DNA from: a virus
DNA: 41,018 nt
Reading direction: 5' to 3' (one strand)
IMG/VR virus record: IMGVR_UViG_3300020154_000131
Coordinates: 1-41,018 of that record
The notes under the pieces are model-generated. The model worked only from the letters and a program-made list of their open reading frames with translations. It was not told where the DNA came from and ran no database searches. Position numbers and translations under genes: made by a program. Numbering within the stretch: the first letter of the stretch is position 1; every line of letters starts with the position of its first letter. Positions 1 through 7,222 of the stretch are shown piece by piece.

Positions 1-291
1 TTAGGTCATTGGATGTTTCGGATGTCTCGATTTTTTCAGTTGTTCAATTCGCCCATCCTCTTCTTCCTGAGGCTTGGTATACTCACGGACGGTCTCCTCA
101 TCTTTGCCTACCGTTGAAACGTAATATAAATCTCTCGCCCAGAAACTCTGTCCTATGAAGTTTTTCTTTCGCCCCACGTAGCGAGCTATAGCTATTGCAC
201 TTTTGCCCTTAATGAAGCCGACTGCTTGCGACACCGAGTATTTGGGTGGGATTGAAATCAGAATATGCATATGATCCGATACCAAGGCGAT
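1..291 (-). pseudogene. IS200/IS605-family TnpA transposase, N-terminally truncated
   Basis: The minus-strand frame ending at the window edge keeps the C-terminal two thirds of a Y1 (HUH) transposase. It has the HUH motif in SDHMHILISIPP, the conserved KGKSAIAIARY stretch, the FWARDLYYVSTVG segment, and a tyrosine in VREYTKPQ that fits the catalytic Tyr position. Intact TnpA proteins are about 130-150 residues. Here the frame runs into a stop at 292-294, so some 50-60 N-terminal residues are missing, and the only possible start is a TTG at 285. The break lies just before the ribosome binding site of the next gene at 313, so the element appears to have been cut at the junction with the phage stub. 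It is probably inactive. Confidence 0.85.
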
Positions 292-312
292 TCACAGATT
301 AGGAGAGTTTCG

Positions 313-603
313 ATGATTCCCGTAATTGTCAAACTTTGTGAGCCTCCCCCCGGCAGAGCCTGGGGACTAGAGGATAACTACTCTATTTTTAGAGAATTTA
401 TCGGCCTGCTGCCCAAAGATCCGTTGTTGATCATTACCATCTTTGAACATAACGCCGACGGCACCAGCACTGTTGAACTGCCGAATGGCTGCTTGATTAA
501 AGCGTGTGGCCAATCGGTCTCGCTCGACAGCCAGGCGTTTGTGCAGTTCGGACAGATTCAAGGCGAAGCGCCGGAACTGAGTGTGGAAGTGATTGAAATT
601 TGA
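313..603 (+). CDS. Homologue of the C-terminus of the phage's last tail gene (stub of a second Mu-like prophage)
   Basis: A 96-residue frame with an AGGAG at 301-305 about 7 nt before the ATG. Its second half (LLPKDPLLIITIF ... QIQGEAPELSVEVIEI) aligns with the last ~60 residues of the 832-residue tail protein ending at 39278 (LLPRDPLLVATL ... KIDGEAPNMMENEVVI). In both places the gene is followed within about 50 nt by the same right-end site (659-684 here, 39327-39374 there). This is therefore best read as the last gene, or its remnant, of a related Mu-like prophage whose body has been lost. The ribosome binding site means it could be expressed as a small protein. The function of the domain is unknown. 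Confidence 0.7.
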   Translation: MIPVIVKLCEPPPGRAWGLEDNYSIFREFIGLLPKDPLLIITIFEHNADGTSTVELPNGCLIKACGQSVSLDSQAFVQFGQIQGEAPELSVEVIEI

Positions 604-658
604 TGGCAGCTTTATGCTTCAAATGAATAATTAAACTGCATTATTTGCAATTAAAACC

Positions 659-684
659 TGTGCCAAATATCGCGCAAACCTACA
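659..684 (-). repeat. Copy of the phage right-end transposase site (end of the stub prophage)
   Basis: TGTGCCAAATATCGCGCAAA followed by CCTACA matches the terminal site at 39349-39374, where the same 20 bases are followed by GCTACA, in the same orientation. Mu-like genomes end in CA, so TACA at 681-684 is the likely outer end of the stub. Upstream, ATTATTTGCAATTAAAA resembles the ATTTGCAATAAAAA at the resident phage's right end. Confidence 0.7.
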
Positions 685-787
685 GCGCGCTGTGAATTAG
701 CAGTATGTTTGTCCAAAGCGAAACTATTCGAAACATGGCCCAACATAGCGAAATGACAGGCATCAGGCAATTTTGCCTTTTTTTGCG

Positions 788-828
788 TTTTGCAAATAAT
801 TCGCAAAATTTGCCAAAAATTTTGCATT
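788..828. repeat. Probable transposase A binding sites of the left end (two adjacent, degenerate)
   Basis: On the minus strand, TTTGCGAATTATTTGCAAAA (807 to 788) matches the right-end site TTTGCGCGATATTTGGCACA at 14 of 20 positions. The adjoining sequence (about 828 to 809) carries TTTGGCAAA in register about 21 nt away and matches at about 13 of 20. The sites lie about 100 bp inside the presumed left end, a spacing reminiscent of the inner attL sites of Mu. They are assigned by similarity only. Confidence 0.4.
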
Positions 829-931
829 TGTTTTGTCCATAATGCCATTTTTGAATTTTTCAATCGCATAACCAACAAAAACAGGCCATTTTTGTTTATA
901 CAGTCGTTAAATGTATGAAAATTTAACGATT

Positions 932-1696
932 TTATAATTTTCGCCCGGCCCAAACCACTCTACCGACAAGATAAAGGTCAGGACTATCTAAATTGTCATC
1001 AATGATAAATGGCTTATATGCCGGATTATCAGCGGTCACACTTATTTTTTTGCCAGGTAGACTTTGCAGGCGCTTAATCAATAGACGACCGTCCATGACC
1101 ATAACATAAATGCCGTCACCAGCCAGCTCTTTGATTGATCGATCCACTAAGACCACATCATGGGCGTGCAGTGTTGGTTCCATCGATTCACCCATGACAT
1201 AGATCAGGCAAAGTCGGTCTGGCGTTGCGTTCAGTTCGTGCTCTATCCATTGACGTCTAAAAGCTAAACTGTCCTTGATATTTTCGCTATCGTTCCAGGC
1301 GCCATGGCCGGCCGAGGCGCGAACATCATATAAAGGTATATAAACATAATTGTCGGATTCAATAGCGCTTGACGCCGCCTCTCTCTTGCCTGGAAACTTT
1401 GGACCAATGCCCAGCGCCAGCCATGAAAAATTTACACCTGCCGCGCGAGCTATAGCGATTAATATGGGCCTAGTTGGCTCGCCGCCGGAAAAATAGCGCC
1501 TAATTCCGCCTTGAGAAATTCCAGCCTCTCTCGCTAGTGCGTTAACACTACCGACCAAATCGGCGCAGACTTCCAGCCGTGCGATAAATTCCAGATCAGC
1601 ACCGTCAGAACTTGAAAGTTTACCGTTTAAACTTTCAAGTTGTAGCTCGTCCGCGTCATTATGCTTTAAAGTTCCATTATCCCTTTGTTTTTTCAC
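932..1696 (-). CDS. LexA/CI-like prophage repressor (HTH plus peptidase S24)
   Basis: This is the lysogeny repressor, taking the place of Mu c at the left end and read leftward. An N-terminal helix-turn-helix (VNALAREAGISQGGIRRYFSG) is followed by a LexA-type autoprotease. The catalytic serine is in GESMEP (Ser171 counted from the start used here) and the lysine in LLIKRLQ (Lys208). The 37-residue spacing equals that of LexA Ser119/Lys156. An Ala-Gly in ASAGHG is the likely self-cleavage site. RecA-stimulated cleavage after DNA damage is therefore expected, unlike Mu c, which is not a LexA-type protease. Start: the frame runs back to a TTG at 1765, but those 23 codons are made of operator repeats, so the GTG at 1696 (254 residues) is preferred. 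Neither start has a good ribosome binding site. Confidence 0.9.
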   Translation of the reverse strand: MKKQRDNGTLKHNDADELQLESLNGKLSSSDGADLEFIARLEVCADLVGSVNALAREAGISQGGIRRYFSGGEPTRPILIAIARAAGVNFSWLALGIGPKFPGKREAASSAIESDNYVYIPLYDVRASAGHGAWNDSENIKDSLAFRRQWIEHELNATPDRLCLIYVMGESMEPTLHAHDVVLVDRSIKELAGDGIYVMVMDGRLLIKRLQSLPGKKISVTADNPAYKPFIIDDNLDSPDLYLVGRVVWAGRKL

Positions 1697-1777
1697 AATA
1701 AATAAACCAAAGTTAACCCAAAAATCACCGTTAAACTTTAAAGAAACTTTAAAGCAAAAAAGCAATAAAGTTTAAAG
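1611..1777. promoter_or_regulatory. Operator array: six TAAACTTT(A/C)AAG-like repeats
   Basis: Six 12-bp elements match TAAACTTTAAAG closely: 1611-1622 (minus), 1628-1639 (plus), 1662-1673 (minus), 1732-1743, 1743-1754 and 1766-1777 (all plus). The first two form a perfect 12-bp inverted repeat with a 5-bp spacer, inside the start of the repressor frame. The last three lie between the repressor and the early promoter. The arrangement fits cooperative operators for the repressor, Ner, or both. No similar cluster was noticed elsewhere in the window. Confidence 0.7.
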
Positions 1778-1802
1778 TCATTGTTTATTAGATCTAATGC
1801 GC

Positions 1803-1831
1803 TTGACGATATAGATTTTTAGAACTAATCT
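1803..1831 (+). promoter_or_regulatory. Early promoter of the ner-A-B operon
   Basis: TTGACG (1803-1808) and TAATCT (1826-1831) are separated by 17 bp, a near-consensus sigma70 promoter. The expected start of transcription, about 7 nt after the -10, falls at 1838-1839, on the A of the ner ATG, so the mRNA would be leaderless for ner. The operator array ends 26 bp upstream. Confidence 0.75.
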
Positions 1832-1838
1832 TTAGCGC

Positions 1839-2114
1839 ATGAACCAGTTAAACAAGTTTAAAAAAACCAGTCCAACAGAATGGCACCCTGCCGACATCGT
1901 GGCCGCCCTTAGAAAAAAAGGCTGGTCATTGCGTCGACTTTCTATCCACCACCAACTAAGCCCTTATACGTTGGGCAATGCGATCAGTGCGCCCTATCCA
2001 AAAGGCGAGCGCATTATCGCGGCCGAGATCGGCGTTAACCCCCAGGAAATCTGGCCCTCGCGCTATGACGATCAAGGTCTGCCTAACCGTGGCCGCCGGC
2101 CGCGTAGAGTTTAA
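1839..2114 (+). CDS. ner: Ner-like early transcription regulator
   Basis: This 91-residue protein is a typical Ner/Nlp (SfsB) helix-turn-helix protein. It shows the family signature EWHPADIVAALRKKGWSLRRLS, YTLGNAIS and PKGERIIAAEIGVNPQEIWPSRY. In Mu, Ner is the first early gene product and damps both the early and the repressor promoters, favouring lytic growth. Here it is likewise the first rightward gene, divergent from the repressor across the operator array. There is no Shine-Dalgarno before the ATG, and the promoter -10 ends 7 nt upstream, so translation from a leaderless transcript is likely. Confidence 0.93.
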   Translation: MNQLNKFKKTSPTEWHPADIVAALRKKGWSLRRLSIHHQLSPYTLGNAISAPYPKGERIIAAEIGVNPQEIWPSRYDDQGLPNRGRRPRRV

Positions 2115-2176
2115 TTATCAATAGTGTCTGGGCTTAGTAACAGTATATACGCAAACCGCAAGGAGAGGATTTTATA

Positions 2177-2632
2177 ATGTTTAATCATAAAGACGGATTT
2201 ACAATCGAACTGTTCAAAATTCCAGAGCCGCAGTGTCTGGAGCCCGGAGATAATCGCTACGCCCGTGAATCGTCTATTTTAATCAGCGAAATTTTGGCCG
2301 ATTCCGGTTTCGCCGACCGCTATGCGATCAGCGCCGAATTGTCACGCAAGGCCGGCAAAGAAATCACCAAAAACATGCTAGACGGCTACGCGAGCCCGTC
2401 TCGCATCGATCACGCCCTGCCCTTATGGCTGGCGCCAGTCTTAGAAGAAGTCTGCAGCTCATCAAAATTAACCGATTGGATGGCCGAAAAACGCGGCGGC
2501 TTGGTCGCCTATGGCAAAGAGGCCATTAATCAAGAGATCGGCCGCCTGGTCCTGTTAAAAGAGCAAACTATTAAAGAAATCAACGAGCGCATCCAAAGCC
2601 TGGAAGTTATGGCGCAAGGCGGCCCGCTATGA
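2177..2632 (+). CDS. Conserved Mu-like phage protein, CII-like helical regulator candidate
   Basis: A 151-residue protein between ner and the transposase with a strong AAGGAGAGG before the ATG. The middle part (ILADSGFADRYAISAELSRKAGKEITKNMLDGYASPSR) resembles small phage regulators that pair a helix-turn-helix with a linker reading 'it..mld.y.a.sr..h'. The C-terminal third (INQEIGRLVLLKEQTIKEINERIQSLEVM) is a predicted coiled coil, suggesting an oligomer. Its stop overlaps the transposase start (2629), so the two are translationally coupled. Genes of this type often sit at this position in B3/D3112-like phages. The regulatory role is inferred, not shown. Confidence 0.6.
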   Translation: MFNHKDGFTIELFKIPEPQCLEPGDNRYARESSILISEILADSGFADRYAISAELSRKAGKEITKNMLDGYASPSRIDHALPLWLAPVLEEVCSSSKLTDWMAEKRGGLVAYGKEAINQEIGRLVLLKEQTIKEINERIQSLEVMAQGGPL

Positions 2633-4671
2633 GTAAAACCTATTACTATAGCGCTAAAGAATTAAGCGGCCTGCCAGGATCGGTCCAGGGCGTGATCGAC
2701 AGAGCAAAACGCGATGACTGGCCCAGCCGTCAGCGCGCCGGCAAAGGCGGCGGCCGTGAATATCCCGAGATCGCGCTACCTAGAGACACGCGCCAATATT
2801 TAGAAAGCCAGCGCATTAGCGCCTGCCTGCCGGCTACGATCGAGCCCGAGCAGCTGCCGGCCGTGGCCGAGTTCGACGGCCTGACCATCACCGACTCCCA
2901 GCGCCTGGAGCGCGACGCGCGCAAGGCCATAGTCGCCGAGATCGCCCGCCTGCAAACAGAGACCAACTGTTCACAAGATACGGCTATCAATACGCTGCTG
3001 ACATTGGCCAAGCTAGGCCAGCTCAGCCCGGTCCTGGCTCGCCAGCTGGAACTGGCACGCGACAAGCGCGGCGCCAATAATGAAGTACCCTGCGACCGCA
3101 CGATCCGGCGTTGGATCAAAGCCGACAGCCTCGTGCCCAAGGTCAAACAAAAAAGCCAAGCCATGCCGGCCTGGGCGGGCGACTTTTTAAAATGCTATCA
3201 ACGCCCACAAAAGCCCAGCGTATCAATGGCTTATGCAGAATTTAAAAGCCAATATCATGGCAGCGACTGCCCAAGCATTCACAAAGTCAGGCGTTTTTTG
3301 GAAATGCTGCCCAAGATTCACGTCGAAAAAGGCCGCATGGGGCCGCGCGAACTGAAAAGCATCAAGCCCTTTGTGCGCCGGGCTTTTGAGGATTTGTGGC
3401 CGAACGATGTATGGTCCGCCGATGGTCACTGTTTTGATGCCGAAGTCCAGCATCCTTTTCATGGCCGTCCGTTCCGGCCCGAGGTTACGGCCATCGTCGA
3501 CGTGGGCGATCGCTCCGTCACCGGCTTTTCCGTGTCATTGTCCGAAGCCTCGCTGACCACAGTCGACGCGCTACGCCATGCGTTTACGCGCTCGGGCATT
3601 CCGGCCATCTTCTATGTCGATAATGGCTCAGGCTATGCCAACGAAATGCTGAAAGACGAGGCCGTCGGCATTCTGGGCCGGTTCGGGACTGAGGTAAAGC
3701 ATTCCCTGCCGTACAACAGCCAGGCGCGTGGCGTGATCGAGCGGCTCCATAAATCCTTATGGATTCCGCTGGCCAAGGCGCTGGACAGCTATATCGGCTG
3801 GGACATGGACCGCGAAGCCGCTCAACAATTTCACAAAGAGAGCCGTCGCGGCGACAAGAACGGCCTGATCCGCCTGCCGATCAGCTGGGCCAATTTTATC
3901 GCGACCTGCGAGGACGCGATGGAAATCTACAACAACCGGCCGCACAGCAGTCTGCCCACGATTATGGATACCGAAACCGGCAAGCGCCGGCACATGAGCC
4001 CTTATGAGTACCGGACGCGCAAGATGAACACGATCGACGGCTATCAGCACCACACGGTCACTCCCGAAGAGGCCGATATCCTGTTCAGGCCGCGCGTGGT
4101 GCGCAAGATTCTGCGCGCCGAGATCAATCTGTTCAGCAACCGCTACTTCAACAGCGAATTGGCGACCCGCCACGGCGAAGAACTGCAAATCGGCTATGAC
4201 ATCCATGACGCCAAGTGGGTCTGGGTTTATGACGAGGACGGCCGGTTTCTGTGCAAAGCCGAGTTTAACGGCAACTCAAGGGACTATTTCCCCAAGCCCG
4301 TCATCGAACAGGCACGCGATCGACGCGCCGCCGGCCGACGCAAACGCGCCGAAAAAATACTGGAAGAGATCGATGCGGAAAGACATGGCGGCAAGGCTTT
4401 GGAAGCCCTGCCCATTGAAGAAATCCCCGGCATGCGCGCAGCCGCGCTGCGTGTCGAGAATCGGCCCGTGGAAATGGCGGCAACCATTCCCACGAGCGAC
4501 CAACCCAGGGAGCGCTTTAACTTCTGGCGCGAACTGGATCAACGGGTAAAAGCCGGCGAGGACATCCCCGAAGGCTTGCGCCATTTTTACATCGCGTATC
4601 CAAAATCCGCCGACGGCAGAAGCTGGATCCGCACTTATGCCGCTGACGAGCAATCCAGCGGCGCTCTGTAA
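2629..4671 (+). CDS. A: Mu-type DDE transposase, A subunit
   Basis: A 680-residue protein, close to the 663 of MuA. The N-terminus (YYSAKELSGLPGSVQGVIDRAKRDDWPSRQRAG) is the winged-helix end-binding domain that opens MuA. The catalytic core has Asp265 (WSADGH), Asp331 (FYVDNGSG) and Glu371 (GVIERLHKSLW), the DDE triad that coordinates metal for strand transfer. A Mu-type C-terminal beta-barrel follows, with a basic helix (QARDRRAAGRRKRAEK) near residue 560-580, where MuA contacts MuB and ClpX. It catalyses integration and replicative transposition by acting on the repeated sites at 659-684, about 788-828 and 39327-39374. It overlaps the preceding gene by 4 nt and precedes gene B. Confidence 0.96.
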   Translation: MSKTYYYSAKELSGLPGSVQGVIDRAKRDDWPSRQRAGKGGGREYPEIALPRDTRQYLESQRISACLPATIEPEQLPAVAEFDGLTITDSQRLERDARKAIVAEIARLQTETNCSQDTAINTLLTLAKLGQLSPVLARQLELARDKRGANNEVPCDRTIRRWIKADSLVPKVKQKSQAMPAWAGDFLKCYQRPQKPSVSMAYAEFKSQYHGSDCPSIHKVRRFLEMLPKIHVEKGRMGPRELKSIKPFVRRAFEDLWPNDVWSADGHCFDAEVQHPFHGRPFRPEVTAIVDVGDRSVTGFSVSLSEASLTTVDALRHAFTRSGIPAIFYVDNGSGYANEMLKDEAVGILGRFGTEVKHSLPYNSQARGVIERLHKSLWIPLAKALDSYIGWDMDREAAQQFHKESRRGDKNGLIRLPISWANFIATCEDAMEIYNNRPHSSLPTIMDTETGKRRHMSPYEYRTRKMNTIDGYQHHTVTPEEADILFRPRVVRKILRAEINLFSNRYFNSELATRHGEELQIGYDIHDAKWVWVYDEDGRFLCKAEFNGNSRDYFPKPVIEQARDRRAAGRRKRAEKILEEIDAERHGGKALEALPIEEIPGMRAAALRVENRPVEMAATIPTSDQPRERFNFWRELDQRVKAGEDIPEGLRHFYIAYPKSADGRSWIRTYAADEQSSGAL

Positions 4672-4696
4672 CACTAACAACAAAAATGAGTGAAAT

Positions 4697-5449
4697 ATGA
4701 TGATACAACACGATAATCCCGTCACGCAAGCAGCCGGCATCGCGCAAATCGGCAACCTGGCGCAATGCCAGACCGCCTTGGAGCGCGCGCTGTCGCGCTC
4801 GACCAATCTGCCGGGCCTGGTCTGTTTTTACGGGCCGAGCGGCTGGGGCAAAAGCCTGTCGAGCAACTTCCTGTGCAACGCCCAGCGCGGCTATTACGTC
4901 CAGGTCAAATCGATCTGGAGCAAAAAAGTGCTGCTCCAGAAGATCCTGCTGGAGATGGGCATCAAGGCCGGCCAGACCACCGGCGAAATGCTCGACCAAA
5001 TCTGCGACCAGCTGAGCGCCTCCGGGCGGCCTTTGGTCGTCGACGAAATGGACCACTTGGTCGACAAAAAAGCCGTCGAGCTGGTCCGCGATATCTACGA
5101 GGGCAGCCAGGCGCCGATCCTGATCATCGGCGAGGAAAGCCTGCCGCAAAAGCTGAAAAAATGGGAACGGTTCCACGGCCGCATCCTGTCGTTTGTGCCC
5201 GCCCTGCCCGTCTCACTGGACGACGCGCGCCTGCTGGCACAAGTCTACGCGCCCGGTATCGCTTGCGGCGACGACCTGCTGGCGCATCTGGTCGACATCA
5301 GCCACGGCAGCGTGCGCCGCGTCTGCGTCAACCTGGACCAAGCCCGCGAAGAGGCCGAAATGCTGGGCGCCGACTATATCGACCTGGCGATCTGCCAGAA
5401 AAACAAGGTCAATTTTTACACTGGCGAAGCGCCAAAACGTAGGGTTTAA
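4697..5449 (+). CDS. B: Mu-type target-selection AAA+ ATPase, B subunit
   Basis: A 250-residue AAA+ ATPase directly downstream of A. Walker A is GPSGWGKS (Gly46-Ser53) and Walker B is PLVVDEMD (Asp116, Glu117), with a sensor-like IIGEESLP and an arginine pair in SHGSVRRV. MuB forms ATP-dependent filaments on DNA, delivers target DNA to MuA and provides target immunity. This protein is shorter than MuB (312 residues) and begins almost at the AAA core, so it lacks the N-terminal helix-turn-helix of MuB, as in other short B3-type and TniB-like ATPases. Two consecutive ATGs (4697, 4700) could both start; only a weak GAGTGA precedes them. Confidence 0.92.
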   Translation: MMIQHDNPVTQAAGIAQIGNLAQCQTALERALSRSTNLPGLVCFYGPSGWGKSLSSNFLCNAQRGYYVQVKSIWSKKVLLQKILLEMGIKAGQTTGEMLDQICDQLSASGRPLVVDEMDHLVDKKAVELVRDIYEGSQAPILIIGEESLPQKLKKWERFHGRILSFVPALPVSLDDARLLAQVYAPGIACGDDLLAHLVDISHGSVRRVCVNLDQAREEAEMLGADYIDLAICQKNKVNFYTGEAPKRRV

Positions 5450-5452
5450 GTA

Positions 5453-5692
5453 ATGCAAGTAGAGACATACGCAGACGATCGCGCCGGGGGGCGCGTGTTT
5501 TCAGGGGCCGCCAGCATGAGGCTGGCCGTAAGGGAAAACAGCAAGGAGCCTGCTATTTCATTGCATTTGATATGCGCTAACCGCAACACGGTCGGCATGC
5601 TGACGCTGACCAAAGAGGAGCTGAAAGAACTGATCGCCGCCGGCGCCGCCGCCATTGACTATATCGATGCGAAGGAGGCCGCCCATGTCTAG
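5453..5692 (+). CDS. Small early-operon protein, unknown
   Basis: A 79-residue frame starting 3 nt after gene B and overlapping the next gene by 8 nt, so it is very probably translated. The sequence is a small alpha/beta type (ISLHLICANRNTVGMLTLTKEELKELIAAGAAAIDYIDA) with no motif I recognise. The position just after B is where Mu-like phages carry small accessory early genes. No function is assigned. Confidence 0.65.
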   Translation: MQVETYADDRAGGRVFSGAASMRLAVRENSKEPAISLHLICANRNTVGMLTLTKEELKELIAAGAAAIDYIDAKEAAHV

Positions 5693-6260
5693 AGTGTCCG
5701 GTCGTAAGCCTGTGCATTTACAAATGGAAGGCGGCAAAGAGCCGCGCCAGATCATGTGGGAGAAAATCCGCGTTCTGCGCCAGTTTACCCTGCCGCAACT
5801 GGTCGGCGAGCTGTCTGGCGCGATCCATCGCACCAGCACGCGCGCCTATGTTAACGCCCTGACAGCCGGCGGTTTTTTGAGCCTGGAAGACAACAAAGTC
5901 TATACGCTCATCAAAGACCAAGGCGTCGAGGCGCCCCGGCTGAAAAAAGACGGAACACCCGTCACAACGGGGTATGGCACCGAGAACATGTGGCGCACCC
6001 TGCGCCAATTGGGGCGAGCCGTCACCGTCCAGGAGCTGGTCGCGTTCGCCTCCACGGAGGCCAATCCGATCACCGAAATAACGGCACATGACTACCTTAA
6101 AAAGCTGACAAGAGCCGGCTATCTGACCCGAGACAGATCCGGCCGCTATGCGCTTATACCCTCAAAGAACACCGGCCCGAGGCCGCCCATGATCCAGCGC
6201 TGCGCGCAAATATTCGACCCGAATCTCGGCGAGGTCGTCTGGAGTAAAGTCAATGCCTAA
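5685..6260 (+). CDS. Early-operon protein with two tandem winged-helix-like domains
   Basis: A 191-residue protein starting at the ATG preceded by GAAGGAGG (5671-5678). The frame is open further upstream, but the ribosome binding site decides the start. It contains an internal duplication: MWEKIRVLRQFTLPQLV ... AYVNALTAGGFLSLED (about residues 20-65) and MWRTLRQLGRAVTVQELV ... DYLKKLTRAGYLTRD (about 102-148). Each half looks like a winged helix ending in the usual 'L...G.L....' wing. This suggests DNA binding, perhaps as a transcription or replication accessory factor. Similar proteins of unknown function occur in the early regions of Mu-like phages. Confidence 0.75.
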   Translation: MSRVSGRKPVHLQMEGGKEPRQIMWEKIRVLRQFTLPQLVGELSGAIHRTSTRAYVNALTAGGFLSLEDNKVYTLIKDQGVEAPRLKKDGTPVTTGYGTENMWRTLRQLGRAVTVQELVAFASTEANPITEITAHDYLKKLTRAGYLTRDRSGRYALIPSKNTGPRPPMIQRCAQIFDPNLGEVVWSKVNA

Positions 6261-6573
6261 TCAAGCATCATTAGCACGGTTAAAGGCCGAAGTCGCCCGG
6301 ACCAACATCACACAAGTGGCGGCCAAAATGGGCGTGCCGCGCTGTACGGTCAGCCTCGTGGTCAGGGACAAATATCCGGCTAACCCGAAAAACATCCTGG
6401 AGAAATTCGAGGACGCATTCGGCCGGCTACTCTGCCCGCACCTTAACATCGAGTTAAAGCGCTCAGAATGTCTGGAATATTCCAGCAAGCAGCGCCCATC
6501 GAATCCGATCGGCCTGTCGCATTGGCGGGCCTGCCGGAATTGTGAACACGGCAAACAAGGGGATATGAAATGA
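6253..6573 (+). CDS. Small HTH protein with C-terminal cysteine cluster
   Basis: A 106-residue protein overlapping the previous gene by 8 nt. The N-terminal half is a helix-turn-helix (ARTNITQVAAKMGVPRCTVSLVVRD) of the type that reads specific DNA. The C-terminal half carries cysteines in CPHL, SEC and WRACRNCEHGK that could bind a metal. This combination is seen in small early proteins of many Mu-like prophages; the target is unknown. The region 6253-6803 is less GC-rich than its neighbours, suggesting a mosaic insertion. Confidence 0.75.
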   Translation: MPNQASLARLKAEVARTNITQVAAKMGVPRCTVSLVVRDKYPANPKNILEKFEDAFGRLLCPHLNIELKRSECLEYSSKQRPSNPIGLSHWRACRNCEHGKQGDMK

Positions 6574-6803
6574 GAAAGTTCTGTGCAGTTAAAAGAGGCG
6601 TTAAACGCCGAAAAATGATGGTGGAGCATTGCCGTTGGCGCTCATTAGTACGGAGAGGCTCCAACTATCGCGCCCGGCTTCGATTAGGGTTGCCTCGTCC
6701 AAAGATGTGGCCCCTATGCGAATACGAAAGATTCCATAACTGCAATGCCGAAAATAAGGTTTATCGCGCATTTGCGTGGCGACTGGTTGAGGAGGGCCTA
6801 TAG
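6570..6803 (+). CDS. Small basic protein, unknown
   Basis: A 77-residue frame whose ATG overlaps the previous stop (ATGA), implying translational coupling. It is rich in Arg and Lys with four Cys, one pair framing a possible metal site (CEYERFHNC). I do not recognise a family. It could be a nucleic-acid-binding accessory protein. Confidence rests on position and overlap, not on sequence. Confidence 0.5.
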   Translation: MRKFCAVKRGVKRRKMMVEHCRWRSLVRRGSNYRARLRLGLPRPKMWPLCEYERFHNCNAENKVYRAFAWRLVEEGL

Positions 6804-6804
6804 C

Positions 6805-6972
6805 ATGAGCGTAGTAATCGACAGAACCGGCCCCGGCTTTATCGCCGCGCCCACGATCGAGCGCGTATGCGTAGACGGCGGCATAGCGGCATACAGCATT
6901 GTGCTGTATGCCAACGAGGACGCCCAAATCAATATCAGCTTTGGCCCTAGAACCGACGAGGACGACGAATGA
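6805..6972 (+). CDS. Small early protein, unknown (55 residues)
   Basis: Starts at an ATG preceded by GAGGAGGG (6790-6797) and ends in an acidic tail (TDEDDE), overlapping the next start by 4 nt. The core (RVCVDGGIAAYSIVLYANEDAQINISFGP) reads as a small beta-sheet domain. It is tightly packed in the operon and probably real. No function is recognised. Confidence 0.6.
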   Translation: MSVVIDRTGPGFIAAPTIERVCVDGGIAAYSIVLYANEDAQINISFGPRTDEDDE

Positions 6973-7220
6973 AAAGACTTTTCAACCACCTGGCGGCGCG
7001 CATCCGGCGCGCCATCCCATCCCAAACGACAGGAGCCCGCGACATGGCAAAACTTGACAGCACCCAACTGGCGGAACTCGCCGAACACGTCAGCAAACTG
7101 GCCTGCCAAGGCTTTGAAGTGGTCGACATGGACACCAGCGGCGATGCGCCGACCTTTACCGTCCGCCCCATGCCGCGCGAACTGCCCAGCCTGGCCGGCT
7201 ATACCGTACAGGAGTTTTAA
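6969..7220 (+). CDS. Small early protein, unknown (83 residues)
   Basis: The ATG at 6969 overlaps the previous stop. An internal ATG at 7044 preceded by CAGGAG would give a 58-residue product (MAKLDSTQLAELAEHVSKLACQGFEVVDMD...), which is the better-looking part. The first 25 residues are basic and may be dispensable. The rest looks like a helix followed by a beta hairpin. Function is unknown; the choice of start is open. Confidence 0.55.
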   Translation: MKRLFNHLAARIRRAIPSQTTGARDMAKLDSTQLAELAEHVSKLACQGFEVVDMDTSGDAPTFTVRPMPRELPSLAGYTVQEF

Positions 7221-7222
7221 CG

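Larger units (their letters stand above)
604..931. other. Gene-free junction: right end of prophage stub and left end of the resident Mu-like prophage
   Basis: This AT-rich stretch lies between the stub gene and the stop codon of the repressor. It contains the right-end site TGTGCCAAATATCGCGCAAA at 659-678 followed by CCTACA (679-684), then about 100 nt without clear signals, then clustered TTTGC/GCAAA motifs at about 780-830. The resident phage's left end must lie here, because the repressor is its leftmost gene and is read toward the end. TGT trinucleotides at 691 and 705 are candidate first bases. I could not find the expected 5-bp target duplication, so the exact end is unresolved. A 100-codon minus-strand frame (651-953) spans the ends and is not a credible gene. 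Confidence 0.6.

Noticed and set aside
651-953. 100-codon minus-strand open frame across the left end
   Set aside because: It spans the end site and the repressor stop, is low in complexity with no ribosome binding site or domain, and the region has a clear non-coding role.
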